A stretch of 64,000 nt of DNA from an uncultured Metabacillus sp. (GTDB lineage Bacteria > Bacillota > Bacilli > Bacillales > Bacillaceae): the NCBI RefSeq assembly GCF_947503125.1, contig NZ_CANNCR010000021.1, positions 1-64,000 on the forward strand. Reading direction: 5' to 3'. Every line of letters starts with the position of its first letter. Position 1 is the first letter of the stretch. The notes under the pieces were generated by a model, which did not search any database, had not been told where the DNA came from, and saw only the letters and a program-made list of their open reading frames with translations. Below are positions 55,372 to 64,000 of this stretch, piece by piece. The position numbers were made by a program, and so were the translations under genes.

Positions 55372-56664
55372 TTATTGCAGGTCTGCTGCACCTTTTGCAA
55401 TTAGATCAAATAATTCCTCAATATCAGATTCCTCTACACAAGAGAAGGCGATGCGAAGATCTGTAGAGTTGATTGAGATTGTTCCAACACCGTATTTGTC
55501 TAAAAGGTGGACACGAAGCTCTTCAGCATCAATGTTGTGAAGCTTTAAGCACATAAAGTAGCCTGAATTGAATGGATAATAAGTCCAGTATTTTTTGTAA
55601 TCCTCTTTTGCAAGAACCTCTTTTGTTTTATCGGCTCTGCTTTTCATTAGCTCAAACTTTTGTTGTTTTTCATTTTGGAACTCATTGGATTGCAATGATT
55701 GCAGAATAATTGTTTGTGAAGGGTGTGAACCGCTTGAAATCGTTCCGCGAATAATTCCTTTTGTTTTTTGCTCCAATGCGTTCAGAATCGCAGCGCTTTT
55801 GCTTGCATAAGTGATAAAGCCTACACGGAAGCCCCATACGTAGTTTTCCTTTGTCGCCCCATCTACTTTAACCGCGAGAATGCGCGGGTGAGCATCTGCT
55901 AATAAGCTAAAGATCGATTCCTTCATTGAATCCTCGTAAAATAATCCGAAATACGCATCATCAATCAGTGTAATAATGTTTAAGCCATCTTCTGCCGCTT
56001 CTTTAAGAACAGCTGCAATTTCCTGTGCTTCTGATTCAAGAGGTGTATAGCCAGTTGGGTTGTTCGGGAAGTTTAATAACACGACAACTTTCCCAGCTGC
56101 CTTTTGCGCTTGAATCGCTTCTTTTAAGCCGGCCACATTAAAGCCTTCCGCTTCATTAAATAGAGGGAATGTATTCATTGTTCCGCCGCGGCGAACTTTG
56201 AACGTAATATTATAGTTTCCCCAATATTTGTCCGGTACGATAACAGGAGTGCCTTCATCAACAAATAAGTCAGCAACAATACTTAAACCATGTGTTAGAG
56301 CATTTGTAACAATCGGTGTTCCCATTACTTCTTCATTCAAGCTTGGATTGTCAGCGAGAATTTTTTTCTTCCATGCGCTTCTGAGGTCCTCTTTTCCTTG
56401 CGGAGCAGCGTAAGGAAAAAGATCTTTAGGCGCTACTTTATCACCGAACATGTCTTGAATGTGTTTAAAATGCATCGGCTGATTGTTTTCCGTTGCGATC
56501 CCGATCGTTGCATTAAAACGATGAGCTTTTTTACCTGCTTCCGCAGATTGGCTCAAAATTCCCTTTGGATAAAATAATTCTTTCCCAAGCTGGGACAGCA
56601 TATCATAGACGTATTCGTTATCTTCTTTAATTGCATTATTTAATGCTTGTGCTAACTCATTCAT
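55372..56664 (-). CDS. Pyridoxal-phosphate aminotransferase (class I/II)
   Basis: A fold-type I aminotransferase of 430 residues. The PLP Schiff-base Lys is Lys272 in VDGATKENYVWGFRVGF, with NFPNNPTGY (about 199-206) and the PLP-contacting DDAYFG (235-240). It is longer at the N-terminus than usual aspartate aminotransferases and most resembles the tyrosine/aspartate aminotransferase-like enzymes of Bacillus. The amino donor and acceptor are not predictable. The start on the minus strand is preceded by AGGTGAAAACAAGGA. The 324-nt gap 56665-56988 up to the divergent cls gene holds no ORF, only AT-rich promoter-like sequence and a short GGGG/CCCC hairpin near 56942-56962. Confidence 0.88.
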   Translation of the reverse strand: MNELAQALNNAIKEDNEYVYDMLSQLGKELFYPKGILSQSAEAGKKAHRFNATIGIATENNQPMHFKHIQDMFGDKVAPKDLFPYAAPQGKEDLRSAWKKKILADNPSLNEEVMGTPIVTNALTHGLSIVADLFVDEGTPVIVPDKYWGNYNITFKVRRGGTMNTFPLFNEAEGFNVAGLKEAIQAQKAAGKVVVLLNFPNNPTGYTPLESEAQEIAAVLKEAAEDGLNIITLIDDAYFGLFYEDSMKESIFSLLADAHPRILAVKVDGATKENYVWGFRVGFITYASKSAAILNALEQKTKGIIRGTISSGSHPSQTIILQSLQSNEFQNEKQQKFELMKSRADKTKEVLAKEDYKKYWTYYPFNSGYFMCLKLHNIDAEELRVHLLDKYGVGTISINSTDLRIAFSCVEESDIEELFDLIAKGAADLQ

Positions 56665-56988
56665 TCCTTGTTTTCACCTCTATGGAAAATTAAATGTTTT
56701 GAAAATTCATTAAGAGATATTTTATCATACTAAAGATTGTTCTCACAGTGTATTCAAAAAAATTTAATACGGAAAGTTTTGTTGGATTCACATTAACATT
56801 TAATGGCAAGTCTAGTTACCTTAACTTTTATTTCACGTTATACTAATAGGGGGAAACTATAAGTGAATATTCCTTAGTATACTCCTATTGAGTACAGAGT
56901 GGGATATACTAGAGATCATTTTTATGAAACAATTTTGAACATGGGGCAGTTTCCTACCCCTTAATTCAGACGCAAATGAGGAATAGAC

Positions 56989-58437
56989 ATGCATATTATC
57001 TCAATTTTACTAGGAATTATTATCTTTCTTAACATCGCTTTTGCCGTTGTCATGATTTTTCGTGAACGAAGAGATGCATCCTCATCATGGGCATGGCTGC
57101 TCGTGCTATTTTTTATCCCGTTGCTGGGCTTCGTCCTCTATCTCCTATTCGGGCAAAATTTAAGCCGCTACCACATGTTCCAGTGGGAGGACCGGAAAAA
57201 GCTTGGAATCGAACGGTTGTTAAGCAGTCAATTGGAGCAAATTCGCAATGATACATTTGAGTTCCGCAATGAAACCGAGCGAGATTACAAGCAGCTTATT
57301 TATATGCATTTAATGAATAATGATGCGGTGTTAACAAAAGACAATCTTGTTGATGTCTTTACTGATGGGAATAAAAAGTTTGCGAAGCTGCTGGAGGATA
57401 TTGAACAGGCAAAGGATCATATCCATCTGCAATATTATATTTTTAAAAAGGATCAGCTTGGCAAGCAGCTTCTGGAGGCATTAACGAAAAAGGCGAAGCA
57501 GGGTGTGAAGGTACGAATTTTATATGATGATTTGGGTTCGAGAGGATTGCGGCGCTCCTTTTTTGCTAAGCTAAGAGCGGCTGGCGGAGAGGTTGAAGTG
57601 TTTTTTCCATCAAAGCTAAGGTGGATCAACCTGCGCCTTAACTATCGTAATCATCGGAAATTGGTCATCATTGACGGTCAAATTGGCTATGTTGGCGGCT
57701 TTAATGTTGGTGATGAGTATCTTGGGCTTGATCCGAAGTTCGGCTATTGGCGTGACACACATTTAAGGATTCAGGGTCCTGCCGTATATGCTGTGCAGAC
57801 CCGATTTATCTTAGATTGGAATCAGGCAGCACATAAACGGAAAATTCCTTACTTGCCAGAGCATTTTCCAGAGCCGGTGCGAAAGGGAGATAGCAGCATA
57901 CAAATTGTCACTAGCGGCCCTGATTCAGAATGGGAGCAAATAAAACACGGCTATATCAAAATGATATCTACCGCGAAAAGAACAATTTGCATTCAGACGC
58001 CGTATTTTATTCCTGATGCCAGCTTGCTTGATGCCTTGAAAATTGCCTGCTTATCTGGTGTTGAGGTTAAGCTGATGATTCCGAACAAACCTGATCACCC
58101 ATTTGTTTATTGGGCAACGCTGTCCTATGTCGGAGAAATGCTCAGCTCAGGTGCACGAGTATTTATTTATGATCATGGATTTATCCATGCAAAAACAATT
58201 GTCGTTGACCATGAAATCTCATCTGTCGGCACAGCAAATATTGATATGAGAAGCTTCCGATTAAATTTTGAAGTCAATGCGTTTCTTTATGATCCTGAGA
58301 TTGCGAAAAAACTCCATGATGTCTTTCATGACGATATCGCATTATCTCGTGAGCTGACACTAGAGGACTATGATCAGCGTTCAAAACTGATTCGATTTAA
58401 AGAATCAATTTCACGATTGCTTTCGCCAATATTATAA
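56989..58437 (+). CDS. cls: Cardiolipin synthase
   Basis: Condenses two phosphatidylglycerols to cardiolipin and glycerol at the membrane. Two N-terminal membrane segments (IISILLGIIIFLNIAFAVVMIF; WAWLLVLFFIPLLGFVLYLLFG) are followed by two phospholipase D HKD motifs: HRKLVIIDGQIGYVGGFNVGDE (~222) and HAKTIVVDHEISSVGTANIDMR (~400). The 482-residue length is standard. A terminator with a 12-13-bp stem follows the stop. Confidence 0.96.
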   Translation: MHIISILLGIIIFLNIAFAVVMIFRERRDASSSWAWLLVLFFIPLLGFVLYLLFGQNLSRYHMFQWEDRKKLGIERLLSSQLEQIRNDTFEFRNETERDYKQLIYMHLMNNDAVLTKDNLVDVFTDGNKKFAKLLEDIEQAKDHIHLQYYIFKKDQLGKQLLEALTKKAKQGVKVRILYDDLGSRGLRRSFFAKLRAAGGEVEVFFPSKLRWINLRLNYRNHRKLVIIDGQIGYVGGFNVGDEYLGLDPKFGYWRDTHLRIQGPAVYAVQTRFILDWNQAAHKRKIPYLPEHFPEPVRKGDSSIQIVTSGPDSEWEQIKHGYIKMISTAKRTICIQTPYFIPDASLLDALKIACLSGVEVKLMIPNKPDHPFVYWATLSYVGEMLSSGARVFIYDHGFIHAKTIVVDHEISSVGTANIDMRSFRLNFEVNAFLYDPEIAKKLHDVFHDDIALSRELTLEDYDQRSKLIRFKESISRLLSPIL

Positions 58438-58441
58438 AAGG

Positions 58442-58490
58442 AGGTTGTCTCAAAAAGGTCTAACCTTTTGTTTTGAGGCAATCTTTTTTT
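58442..58490 (+). terminator. Terminator of cls
   Basis: GGTTGTCTCAAAA (58443-58455) pairs with TTTTGAGGCAATC (58472-58484) with a G-T/A-C irregularity, followed by a long T-run. Confidence 0.85.
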
Positions 58491-58561
58491 TAGGTTTAAA
58501 AGAGTACGCATAAAAATGGGATGCTATTTTGCAAAACAAACGAAAGCAGCCTCTCGTTTTA

Positions 58562-58583
58562 TGATATAATGAAAGCGTTTTAG
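58562..58583 (+). promoter_or_regulatory. manA promoter with a cre-like site at the start
   Basis: Extended -10 TGATATAAT (58562-58570), overlapped by TGAAAGCGTTTTAG (58570-58583), which matches the CcpA cre consensus at 12 of 14 positions. A cre at the transcription start would repress manA on glucose. Confidence 0.6.
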
Positions 58584-58668
58584 ATAAATTATTTTTACAT
58601 AATAGATTCATAGAACGGGTCAAAAGAATGACACAAGCATGAGAATATTATACAAAGGAGGAGACCGT

Positions 58669-59616
58669 ATGAGCAGGCTGCTTAAGCTAAAACCTGTTTT
58701 TAAAGAACGGATTTGGGGCGGAACCGCATTAAAAGATTCATTTAGCTATGAGATTCCTAGCGACCAAACGGGAGAGTGCTGGGCGATAAGCGCTCATCCA
58801 AATGGCAACAGTATCATCGAGAACGGTCTATTTGCAGGCAAGGAGCTAAGCTGGCTTTGGGATCATCATCGCGAGCTCTTTGATCAATATGAAGCAGATC
58901 GTTTCCCGTTATTGACCAAAATCCTTGATGCGAAGAAGGATTTAAGTGTTCAGGTACACCCTGATGACCACTATGCCAAGGAACATGAACATTCAGAATT
59001 AGGGAAGACAGAGTGCTGGTATATTATTGATTGCCAGGAAGATGCTGAGCTGGTCATCGGCCATCATGCCCGTTCAAAAGCACAGCTTGTGCAAATGATT
59101 CATTCTGGCGGCTGGGAAGAACTGCTTAGGAGAGTAAAAATAAAACCTGGTGATTTTTTTTATGTGCCAAGCGGAACCATTCATGCGTTATGTGAAGGAA
59201 CATTGGTGCTTGAAACCCAACAAAGCTCAGATACGACCTATCGTGTCTATGATTATGATCGGTTGGATCAAAATGGAGAAAAACGAGAGCTTCACTTGAA
59301 AAAAGCAATTGATGTCATAACAGTCCCTGACACCATCCATAAATCAAGTCCTCATACATATGACCATGGCCCGGCACGGGTAACAACCTATATTGAGGAC
59401 AAGTACTTTTCTGTTTATAAATGGGATGTTTCAGCCAATTATCATGTGAAACGCCATGCACCGTTTTTATTATGCAGTGTCATAAATGGACAAGGTGAGA
59501 TAAAGTCCGAACAGGAAATACTTTCGATAAAGAAAGGTGATCATTTTATTATCACCTCTCATGCATCAGACATCATTCTTTCAGGAAAGCTTGAGCTTAT
59601 CGTTTCCCACCCTTAA
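58669..59616 (+). CDS. manA: Mannose-6-phosphate isomerase, class I
   Basis: Interconverts mannose-6-phosphate and fructose-6-phosphate; a zinc cupin enzyme. The start LKLKPVFKERIWGGTALKD and the zinc-binding block LSVQVHPDDHYAKEHEHSELGKTECWYII (about residues 90-118) are diagnostic; the catalytic Arg region is in SGTIHALCEGTLVLETQQSSDTTYRVYD. 315 residues, the short Bacillus form. ATG 58669 follows AAAGGAGGAG; the upstream frame start at 58639 precedes that site. No mannose PTS lies nearby. Confidence 0.95.
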   Translation: MSRLLKLKPVFKERIWGGTALKDSFSYEIPSDQTGECWAISAHPNGNSIIENGLFAGKELSWLWDHHRELFDQYEADRFPLLTKILDAKKDLSVQVHPDDHYAKEHEHSELGKTECWYIIDCQEDAELVIGHHARSKAQLVQMIHSGGWEELLRRVKIKPGDFFYVPSGTIHALCEGTLVLETQQSSDTTYRVYDYDRLDQNGEKRELHLKKAIDVITVPDTIHKSSPHTYDHGPARVTTYIEDKYFSVYKWDVSANYHVKRHAPFLLCSVINGQGEIKSEQEILSIKKGDHFIITSHASDIILSGKLELIVSHP

Positions 59617-59619
59617 CTT

Positions 59620-59640
59620 AAAAGGGGAAAGTCCCCTTTT
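59620..59640. terminator. Bidirectional terminator between manA and tetR
   Basis: AAAAGGGG-AAAGT-CCCCTTTT: a perfect 8-bp stem with A- and T-runs, serving both convergent genes. Confidence 0.9.
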
Positions 59641-59645
59641 AAGCT

Positions 59646-60500
59646 TTATTCATTCCCCAAATGAAAAAACTTTTCAATCAATGTTTTTACGTTTTCTAAG
59701 TCAGGCTCATTTTTTAGATTTCCCAGCATACCAGAGATCACTGGAATCCGTGGGTCCTCTCTTTCTATTTCAGCCTCTAACACCTCTAATGTGATTTTTA
59801 GATCTTCATTCTCTATTTGCTCTTTCGTATGATGTATTTTTCTTAGTACATCCTCTTTAGCGGGTTCAGGGTAAAGCTCAGACAATCTTTCCACATAATC
59901 TGCGGTTAAAATAGGCTCTTCATTTGAGCGGATAAAGCCTGCTGCAAGATCATCCATTCTTTTTAGGATAAAGTGTGAGAGCCTGTGCAAATCAAAGGAA
60001 GCCTTATCGAAAATGATCAGCTTTAAGTAAGAATGGACAATGCCCTGTAGAATGATGTTTAAATCATAGATAAACGGATTGATTGGCGAACCGTATATTT
60101 TTATTAATGACTCATGATAAAAACTGCTAATTTCAGCACTGATTTTCCTAATGAAAAGCTCGACTTCCGAATTGATCGGGATTGTCTGTTCACGAATTTG
60201 CATGATAATAAATTCTTTGTTTTTTTGAATTTCCTCCAGTTGTGCTACTAATTGGGCAATAAATGTCTCCCGTGGCGTTAAATCCTTGATCTTCAACGAA
60301 TCTAGTTTTGATTGAATTGATTGGAATTGATATTTAAAGGCTGCCAGTAAGAGAGCCTCTTTTGATTTGAAATATAGATAAAATGAACCTTTAGAAATAC
60401 CGCAAGCATCAACAATTTCTTGGATTGATGTGGAGGAATAGCCCTTTTTAGCAAAAAGACTCATACCTGCTTCAATAATCTTCTTTTCTTTGTCTTTCAT
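59646..60500 (-). CDS. TetR-family regulator of the adjacent RND pump
   Basis: An N-terminal TetR helix-turn-helix (EKKIIEAGMSLFAKKGYSSTSIQEIVDACGISKGSFYLYFKSKEALL) and a long all-helical ligand-binding domain; 284 residues, longer than the usual ~190-220. On the minus strand AAGGAGAA lies 8 nt before ATG 60500; a further start at 60527 precedes that site. It is divergent from swrC, and the intergenic region holds two matching palindromes, so it probably represses swrC and itself. In B. subtilis swrC (yerP) is next to the TetR gene yerO; this is likely the equivalent. Confidence 0.9.
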   Translation of the reverse strand: MKDKEKKIIEAGMSLFAKKGYSSTSIQEIVDACGISKGSFYLYFKSKEALLLAAFKYQFQSIQSKLDSLKIKDLTPRETFIAQLVAQLEEIQKNKEFIIMQIREQTIPINSEVELFIRKISAEISSFYHESLIKIYGSPINPFIYDLNIILQGIVHSYLKLIIFDKASFDLHRLSHFILKRMDDLAAGFIRSNEEPILTADYVERLSELYPEPAKEDVLRKIHHTKEQIENEDLKITLEVLEAEIEREDPRIPVISGMLGNLKNEPDLENVKTLIEKFFHLGNE

Positions 60501-60612
60501 CTTATTCTCCTTAAGATTGATAGCCAAATTAATGGTTATACTTTAAATAAATTGACCATTTGTTCACATTTACAAAAAATTAAAGTCTAAATATTATCGG
60601 AATCATTGACTA

Positions 60613-60659
60613 TGACTAATCGGTCATTTATATTATTAATTGTTGTGACCAATTAGTCA
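60613..60659. promoter_or_regulatory. Pair of TetR operators in the tetR-swrC intergenic region
   Basis: TGACTAATCGGTCA (60613-60626) and TGACCAATTAGTCA (60646-60659) are near-palindromes with consensus TGACYRATYRGTCA, 33 bp centre to centre, about three helical turns. The second ends 20 nt before the swrC start codon. Confidence 0.75.
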
Positions 60660-60678
60660 AATGCGTTTGGGGGATAAT

Positions 60679-63600
60679 ATGAATAGCATAATTAATTTTG
60701 TCTTAAGAAACAAGTTTGCTGTATGGCTTTTAACCATTATTATAACCGCAGCCGGACTGTATTCGGGGTTAAATATGAAGCTAGAAACAATACCAAATAT
60801 TAATACCCCGATTATAACGGTAACGACCGTTTATCCAGGAGCAACACCTGAAGAGGTTGCAGATAGTGTGACAGAGCCGATTGAACAGATTGTTCAAAAT
60901 CTTAATGGCGTAAATGTCGTTAGCTCGAATTCGATGCAAAATGCCTCCTCGATCCAAATTGAATATGATTTTGAAAAGAATATGGATGAGGCTGAGGACG
61001 AGCTGAAAGATAGCTTAGAAGAAATTGAATTACCTGAAGGGGTGAATGAGCCGGATGTAGCAAAGTTAAGCATCAATGCCTTTCCGATTCTAGCCCTTAG
61101 TATTGCAAATGAAAACCAGTCTCTTGCAGAGCTGACAACAGTTGTTGAGGAAGAAATTCTGCCAAAATTAAAGGGTGCAGATGGTGTTTCTTCCGCTCAG
61201 ATTGCTGGACAGCAAGTGGAGGAAGTTCAGTTTACATTTAATGATGAAAAAATGCAGGAATACGGGCTCGATGAGGAGACGGTGCAAAATATCATCAAGG
61301 GGGCAGATGTTAAGCTCCCGCTTGGGCTATATACATTAGATGACACAGAAAAATCTGTTGTTGTTGATGGAAATATTATGAGCATTGATGATCTGAAAAA
61401 TATTGAAATTCCTGTGACACCTTCCACTCAAGGTGCAGCACAGGGAGCGATGCAAGGGAATCAAGCTGCTGGTATGACCGGTCAGTTGGAACAAAATGCT
61501 CAAGCATCTCCAGGACAAAGAGCTGCACAAACTGCTCAGGCAACACAAGCGATGGAGCTTCCCACTGTCAAGCTTTCGGAAATTGCCGATATCAAATTGG
61601 TGGGCAAGGCTGAGTCAATTTCACGAACAAATGCGAAAGAGGCAATTGGTATTCAAATTGTCAAAGGAACGGATGCGAATACCGTTGATGTTGCGAATGA
61701 AGTTAAAGAGGTATTGTCTGAGTTTGAAGATGAAATCGATGGACTCGAGGTTATTTATACGTTAGACCAAGCAACTCCGATTGAAGAGTCTGTCGAAACG
61801 ATGTTAAGTAAGGCATTGTTTGGAGCGTTATTTGCTGTCGTGATTATTCTCTTATTCTTAAGAGATATTAAATCAACGTTGATTTCTGTCATCTCGATTC
61901 CATTATCATTATTAATTGCGATTATCCTATTAAATCAAATGGATATTACACTGAACATGATGACGCTTGGTGCGATGACGGTTGCAATTGGCCGCGTGGT
62001 GGATGACTCGATTGTCGTCATTGAAAACATTTATAGAAGAATGTCACTTAAAGGTGAACCACTGAAAGGAAAAGCGTTGATTCGTGAAGCAACGAAGGAA
62101 ATGTTCATCCCGATTATGTCGTCAACGATTGTTACGATTGCTGTATTCCTTCCGCTCGCATTAGTAAAAGGAATGATCGGTGAATTATTTATGCCATTTG
62201 CTTTAACAATGGTTTTCTCCCTGTTAGCGTCATTGTTCGTGGCGATTACCATTGTTCCAATGATGGCCCACAGTTTATTTAAGAAAAACCTTTATGGTGA
62301 AGGCAAAAAAGTGAAGCACAATGAGCATAAGCCAGGCCGATTTACTAGTGCTTATCGCCGCATTTTAAATTGGACGTTAAATCATAAGGTCATTACATCG
62401 TCTATTGCGATTCTGATGCTTGTTGGAAGTTTATTCTTGGTTCCAGTCATTGGGGTAAGCTTCATGCCATCTGAAGAAGAAAAAATGATGATGGTGACAT
62501 ATTCACCAGAGCCGGGGGAAACAAGAGAGCAAGCTCAGAAGAATGCTGAAATCGCTGAAGATATTTTCTTAGATCGACCTGATGTCAAAACTGTTCAATA
62601 TTCATTGGGCAGTGAAAACCCAATGAACCCTGGAGATACGAACAGTGCGGTATTCTTTGTGGAATATGAAAAGGATGCAAAGAATTTTAGCAAGGAAAAG
62701 GAAGAGGTTGTAAAAGACATTCAAGCTGCTGCTGAAGGCGGCGGAGAGTGGACGTCACAAAACTTTGCTATGACTGGAGCAAGCAACGAATTAACGATGT
62801 TTGTCTATGGCAACAGCATGGAAGAGATTGAACCAGTTGTAGAAGAGATCCATACGATCATGGAGGACCATGATTCTCTGGATAAGGTTGAATCAAGTAT
62901 GGCGGAAACTTATGAGGAATATACATTTGTTGCTGACCAAGAAAAGCTCAGCAAACTTGGTCTAACTGCAGGACAAATTGGCATGGATCTAAGCCAAACG
63001 AGAGTGCGTCCGATTTTAACAAAGATTGAAAAGGACGGCAAGGAATTAAATGTTTATCTGCAGGTTGAGGAAGAAACAGTTGAGACGGTTGAAGATCTGA
63101 CTGAGCGAACCATTCAATCACCGCTTGGAACAGAAGTAAAAATTGGTGATGTGGTGGAAATAAAAGAGGGTGAAACCTCTAATACTGTCACAAGACGTGA
63201 TGGCAAAATCTATGTACAAGTATCTGGAGAAATTAAAACGAATGATGTAGCCAGCGTCTCAGCAGATATTCAAAAAGAAATTGACGACCTAGATGTTCCT
63301 TCATCCATCGATATTAATATGGGTGGGGTAACCGAGGATATTCAAGAATCCTTTACACAGCTTGGGCTTGCGATGCTTGCAGCCATTGCGATTGTATACT
63401 TCATTCTAGTCGTTACCTTTGGCGGCGGTTTAGCACCGTTTGCGATTCTGTTCTCACTTCCATTTACAGTCATTGGTGCACTTGTCGGCTTGTACATTGC
63501 TGGTGAGACCGTTAGTGTCAATGCGATGATGGGTGCTCTCATGCTGATCGGAATTGTTGTCACGAATGCGATTGTTTTAATTGACCGAGTGATTCACAAG

Positions 63601-63870
63601 GAAAAAGAAGGATTAAGTACTCGTGAAGCATTGCTTGAGGCTGGTGTAACCCGTTTGCGACCAATTCTCATGACAGCCATTGCGACAATCGGAGCTTTAA
63701 TCCCTTTAGCTTTAGGCTTTGAAGGCAGCGGGATCATTTCGAAGGGACTTGGAGTAACCGTTATTGGCGGTTTAACAAGCTCAACCCTGTTAACACTTGT
63801 GATTGTCCCAATTGTCTATGAACTGTTAAGCAAACTGCGCCGCAAAAAAGTGGCAGTGGAAGAAGAATAA
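60679..63870 (+). CDS. swrC: RND efflux transporter SwrC (YerP)
   Basis: A proton-driven resistance-nodulation-division pump of 1063 residues in the cytoplasmic membrane; B. subtilis SwrC confers self-resistance to surfactin and supports swarming. It has the duplicated RND layout: membrane segment 1 (FAVWLLTIIITAAGLYSG), extracellular porter domain, six segments with the proton-relay motif GRVVDDSIVVIENIYRR, and a repeat of this in the second half (LIGIVVTNAIVLIDRV). The first porter domain contains a Gln/Ala-rich insert (about residues 253-295). ATG 60679 is used; ATG 60661 lies before the GGGGGAT site. It is divergent from a TetR gene with shared operators. Confidence 0.94.
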   Translation: MNSIINFVLRNKFAVWLLTIIITAAGLYSGLNMKLETIPNINTPIITVTTVYPGATPEEVADSVTEPIEQIVQNLNGVNVVSSNSMQNASSIQIEYDFEKNMDEAEDELKDSLEEIELPEGVNEPDVAKLSINAFPILALSIANENQSLAELTTVVEEEILPKLKGADGVSSAQIAGQQVEEVQFTFNDEKMQEYGLDEETVQNIIKGADVKLPLGLYTLDDTEKSVVVDGNIMSIDDLKNIEIPVTPSTQGAAQGAMQGNQAAGMTGQLEQNAQASPGQRAAQTAQATQAMELPTVKLSEIADIKLVGKAESISRTNAKEAIGIQIVKGTDANTVDVANEVKEVLSEFEDEIDGLEVIYTLDQATPIEESVETMLSKALFGALFAVVIILLFLRDIKSTLISVISIPLSLLIAIILLNQMDITLNMMTLGAMTVAIGRVVDDSIVVIENIYRRMSLKGEPLKGKALIREATKEMFIPIMSSTIVTIAVFLPLALVKGMIGELFMPFALTMVFSLLASLFVAITIVPMMAHSLFKKNLYGEGKKVKHNEHKPGRFTSAYRRILNWTLNHKVITSSIAILMLVGSLFLVPVIGVSFMPSEEEKMMMVTYSPEPGETREQAQKNAEIAEDIFLDRPDVKTVQYSLGSENPMNPGDTNSAVFFVEYEKDAKNFSKEKEEVVKDIQAAAEGGGEWTSQNFAMTGASNELTMFVYGNSMEEIEPVVEEIHTIMEDHDSLDKVESSMAETYEEYTFVADQEKLSKLGLTAGQIGMDLSQTRVRPILTKIEKDGKELNVYLQVEEETVETVEDLTERTIQSPLGTEVKIGDVVEIKEGETSNTVTRRDGKIYVQVSGEIKTNDVASVSADIQKEIDDLDVPSSIDINMGGVTEDIQESFTQLGLAMLAAIAIVYFILVVTFGGGLAPFAILFSLPFTVIGALVGLYIAGETVSVNAMMGALMLIGIVVTNAIVLIDRVIHKEKEGLSTREALLEAGVTRLRPILMTAIATIGALIPLALGFEGSGIISKGLGVTVIGGLTSSTLLTLVIVPIVYELLSKLRRKKVAVEEE

Positions 63871-63879
63871 CAATTGATT

Positions 63880-63908
63880 AGGGTCTGACTTTTGTCAGAT
63901 CCTTTTTC
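63880..63908 (+). terminator. Terminator of swrC
   Basis: AGGGTCTGAC and GTCAGATCCTTTTT around a TTTT loop, with one G-T pair. Nothing further is recognisable in 63909-64000. Confidence 0.85.
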
Positions 63909-64000
63909 GCATTTGTGGTATGATTTACTTTTTACCCATGTAGCCTTCATAATATGGAGTATGAATCAAATATGAAGTCTTTGTAAACTTTTCGACAAAA

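Overview
The window is a Bacillaceae-type Firmicute chromosome segment (AT-rich, strong AGGAGG ribosome-binding sites, sigma-A/sigma-D/sigma-B-like promoters, and the flaG-fliD-fliS-fliT / hpf / secA / prfB / cccB / ftsEX / ctpB / swrA / minJ gene order known from Bacillus subtilis and relatives). The species cannot be named from the sequence alone; Bacillus sensu lato (for example a Neobacillus- or Mesobacillus-like organism) is an inference.

Layout. 1-18.2 kb is conserved core: the end of a flagellar filament-cap and chaperone operon (flaG, fliD, fliS, fliT and a small unnamed helical protein), the ribosome hibernation factor gene hpf with a stress-type promoter, an out-of-place ribokinase gene, secA, prfB with its programmed +1 frameshift, a YitT-family membrane protein, a cytochrome c-551 lipoprotein, ftsE-ftsX followed by a secreted coiled-coil M23 peptidase, the protease gene ctpB, the swarming regulator swrA and the division-site protein gene minJ.

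18.3-26.3 kb is an accessory stress/detoxification patch: a MerR regulator fused to a glyoxalase/VOC domain facing an aldo/keto reductase across a 19-bp-spacer MerR-type promoter, an FAD monooxygenase broken by one in-frame TGA, a DinB-family protein, a DoxX protein with MhqR-like operator boxes, a flavin reductase and a nitroreductase. 26.4-35.5 kb is a complete galactan utilisation cluster in the B. subtilis order ganR-ganS-ganP-ganQ-ganA-ganB. 35.8-43.4 kb holds a DHA2 multidrug transporter and a mannitol cluster mtlA-mtlR-mtlF-mtlD. 43.4-47.4 kb holds the 3' remnant of a sugar transporter, iolE, a sugar epimerase and a 6-phospho-beta-glucosidase. 47.7-51.4 kb pairs a macrolide-type glycosyltransferase with an ABC-F protein whose leader carries a short ORF and two consecutive terminators, which looks like antibiotic-responsive attenuation. 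51.6-55.3 kb is a DeoR regulator, a Tat-exported metallophosphoesterase and a HAD phosphatase. 55.4-63.9 kb carries an aminotransferase, cardiolipin synthase, mannose-6-phosphate isomerase, and a divergent TetR / RND efflux pump (SwrC) pair sharing two operators.

A family of dispersed nested-hairpin repeats (about 120 bp units, some in tandem A-B pairs) occurs at seven places between 25 and 52 kb, always after gene ends, with stem arms that differ between copies but stay complementary. The repeats, broken genes and solitary catabolic genes mark 18-52 kb as a region of gene gain and loss, while the flanks are ordinary core.
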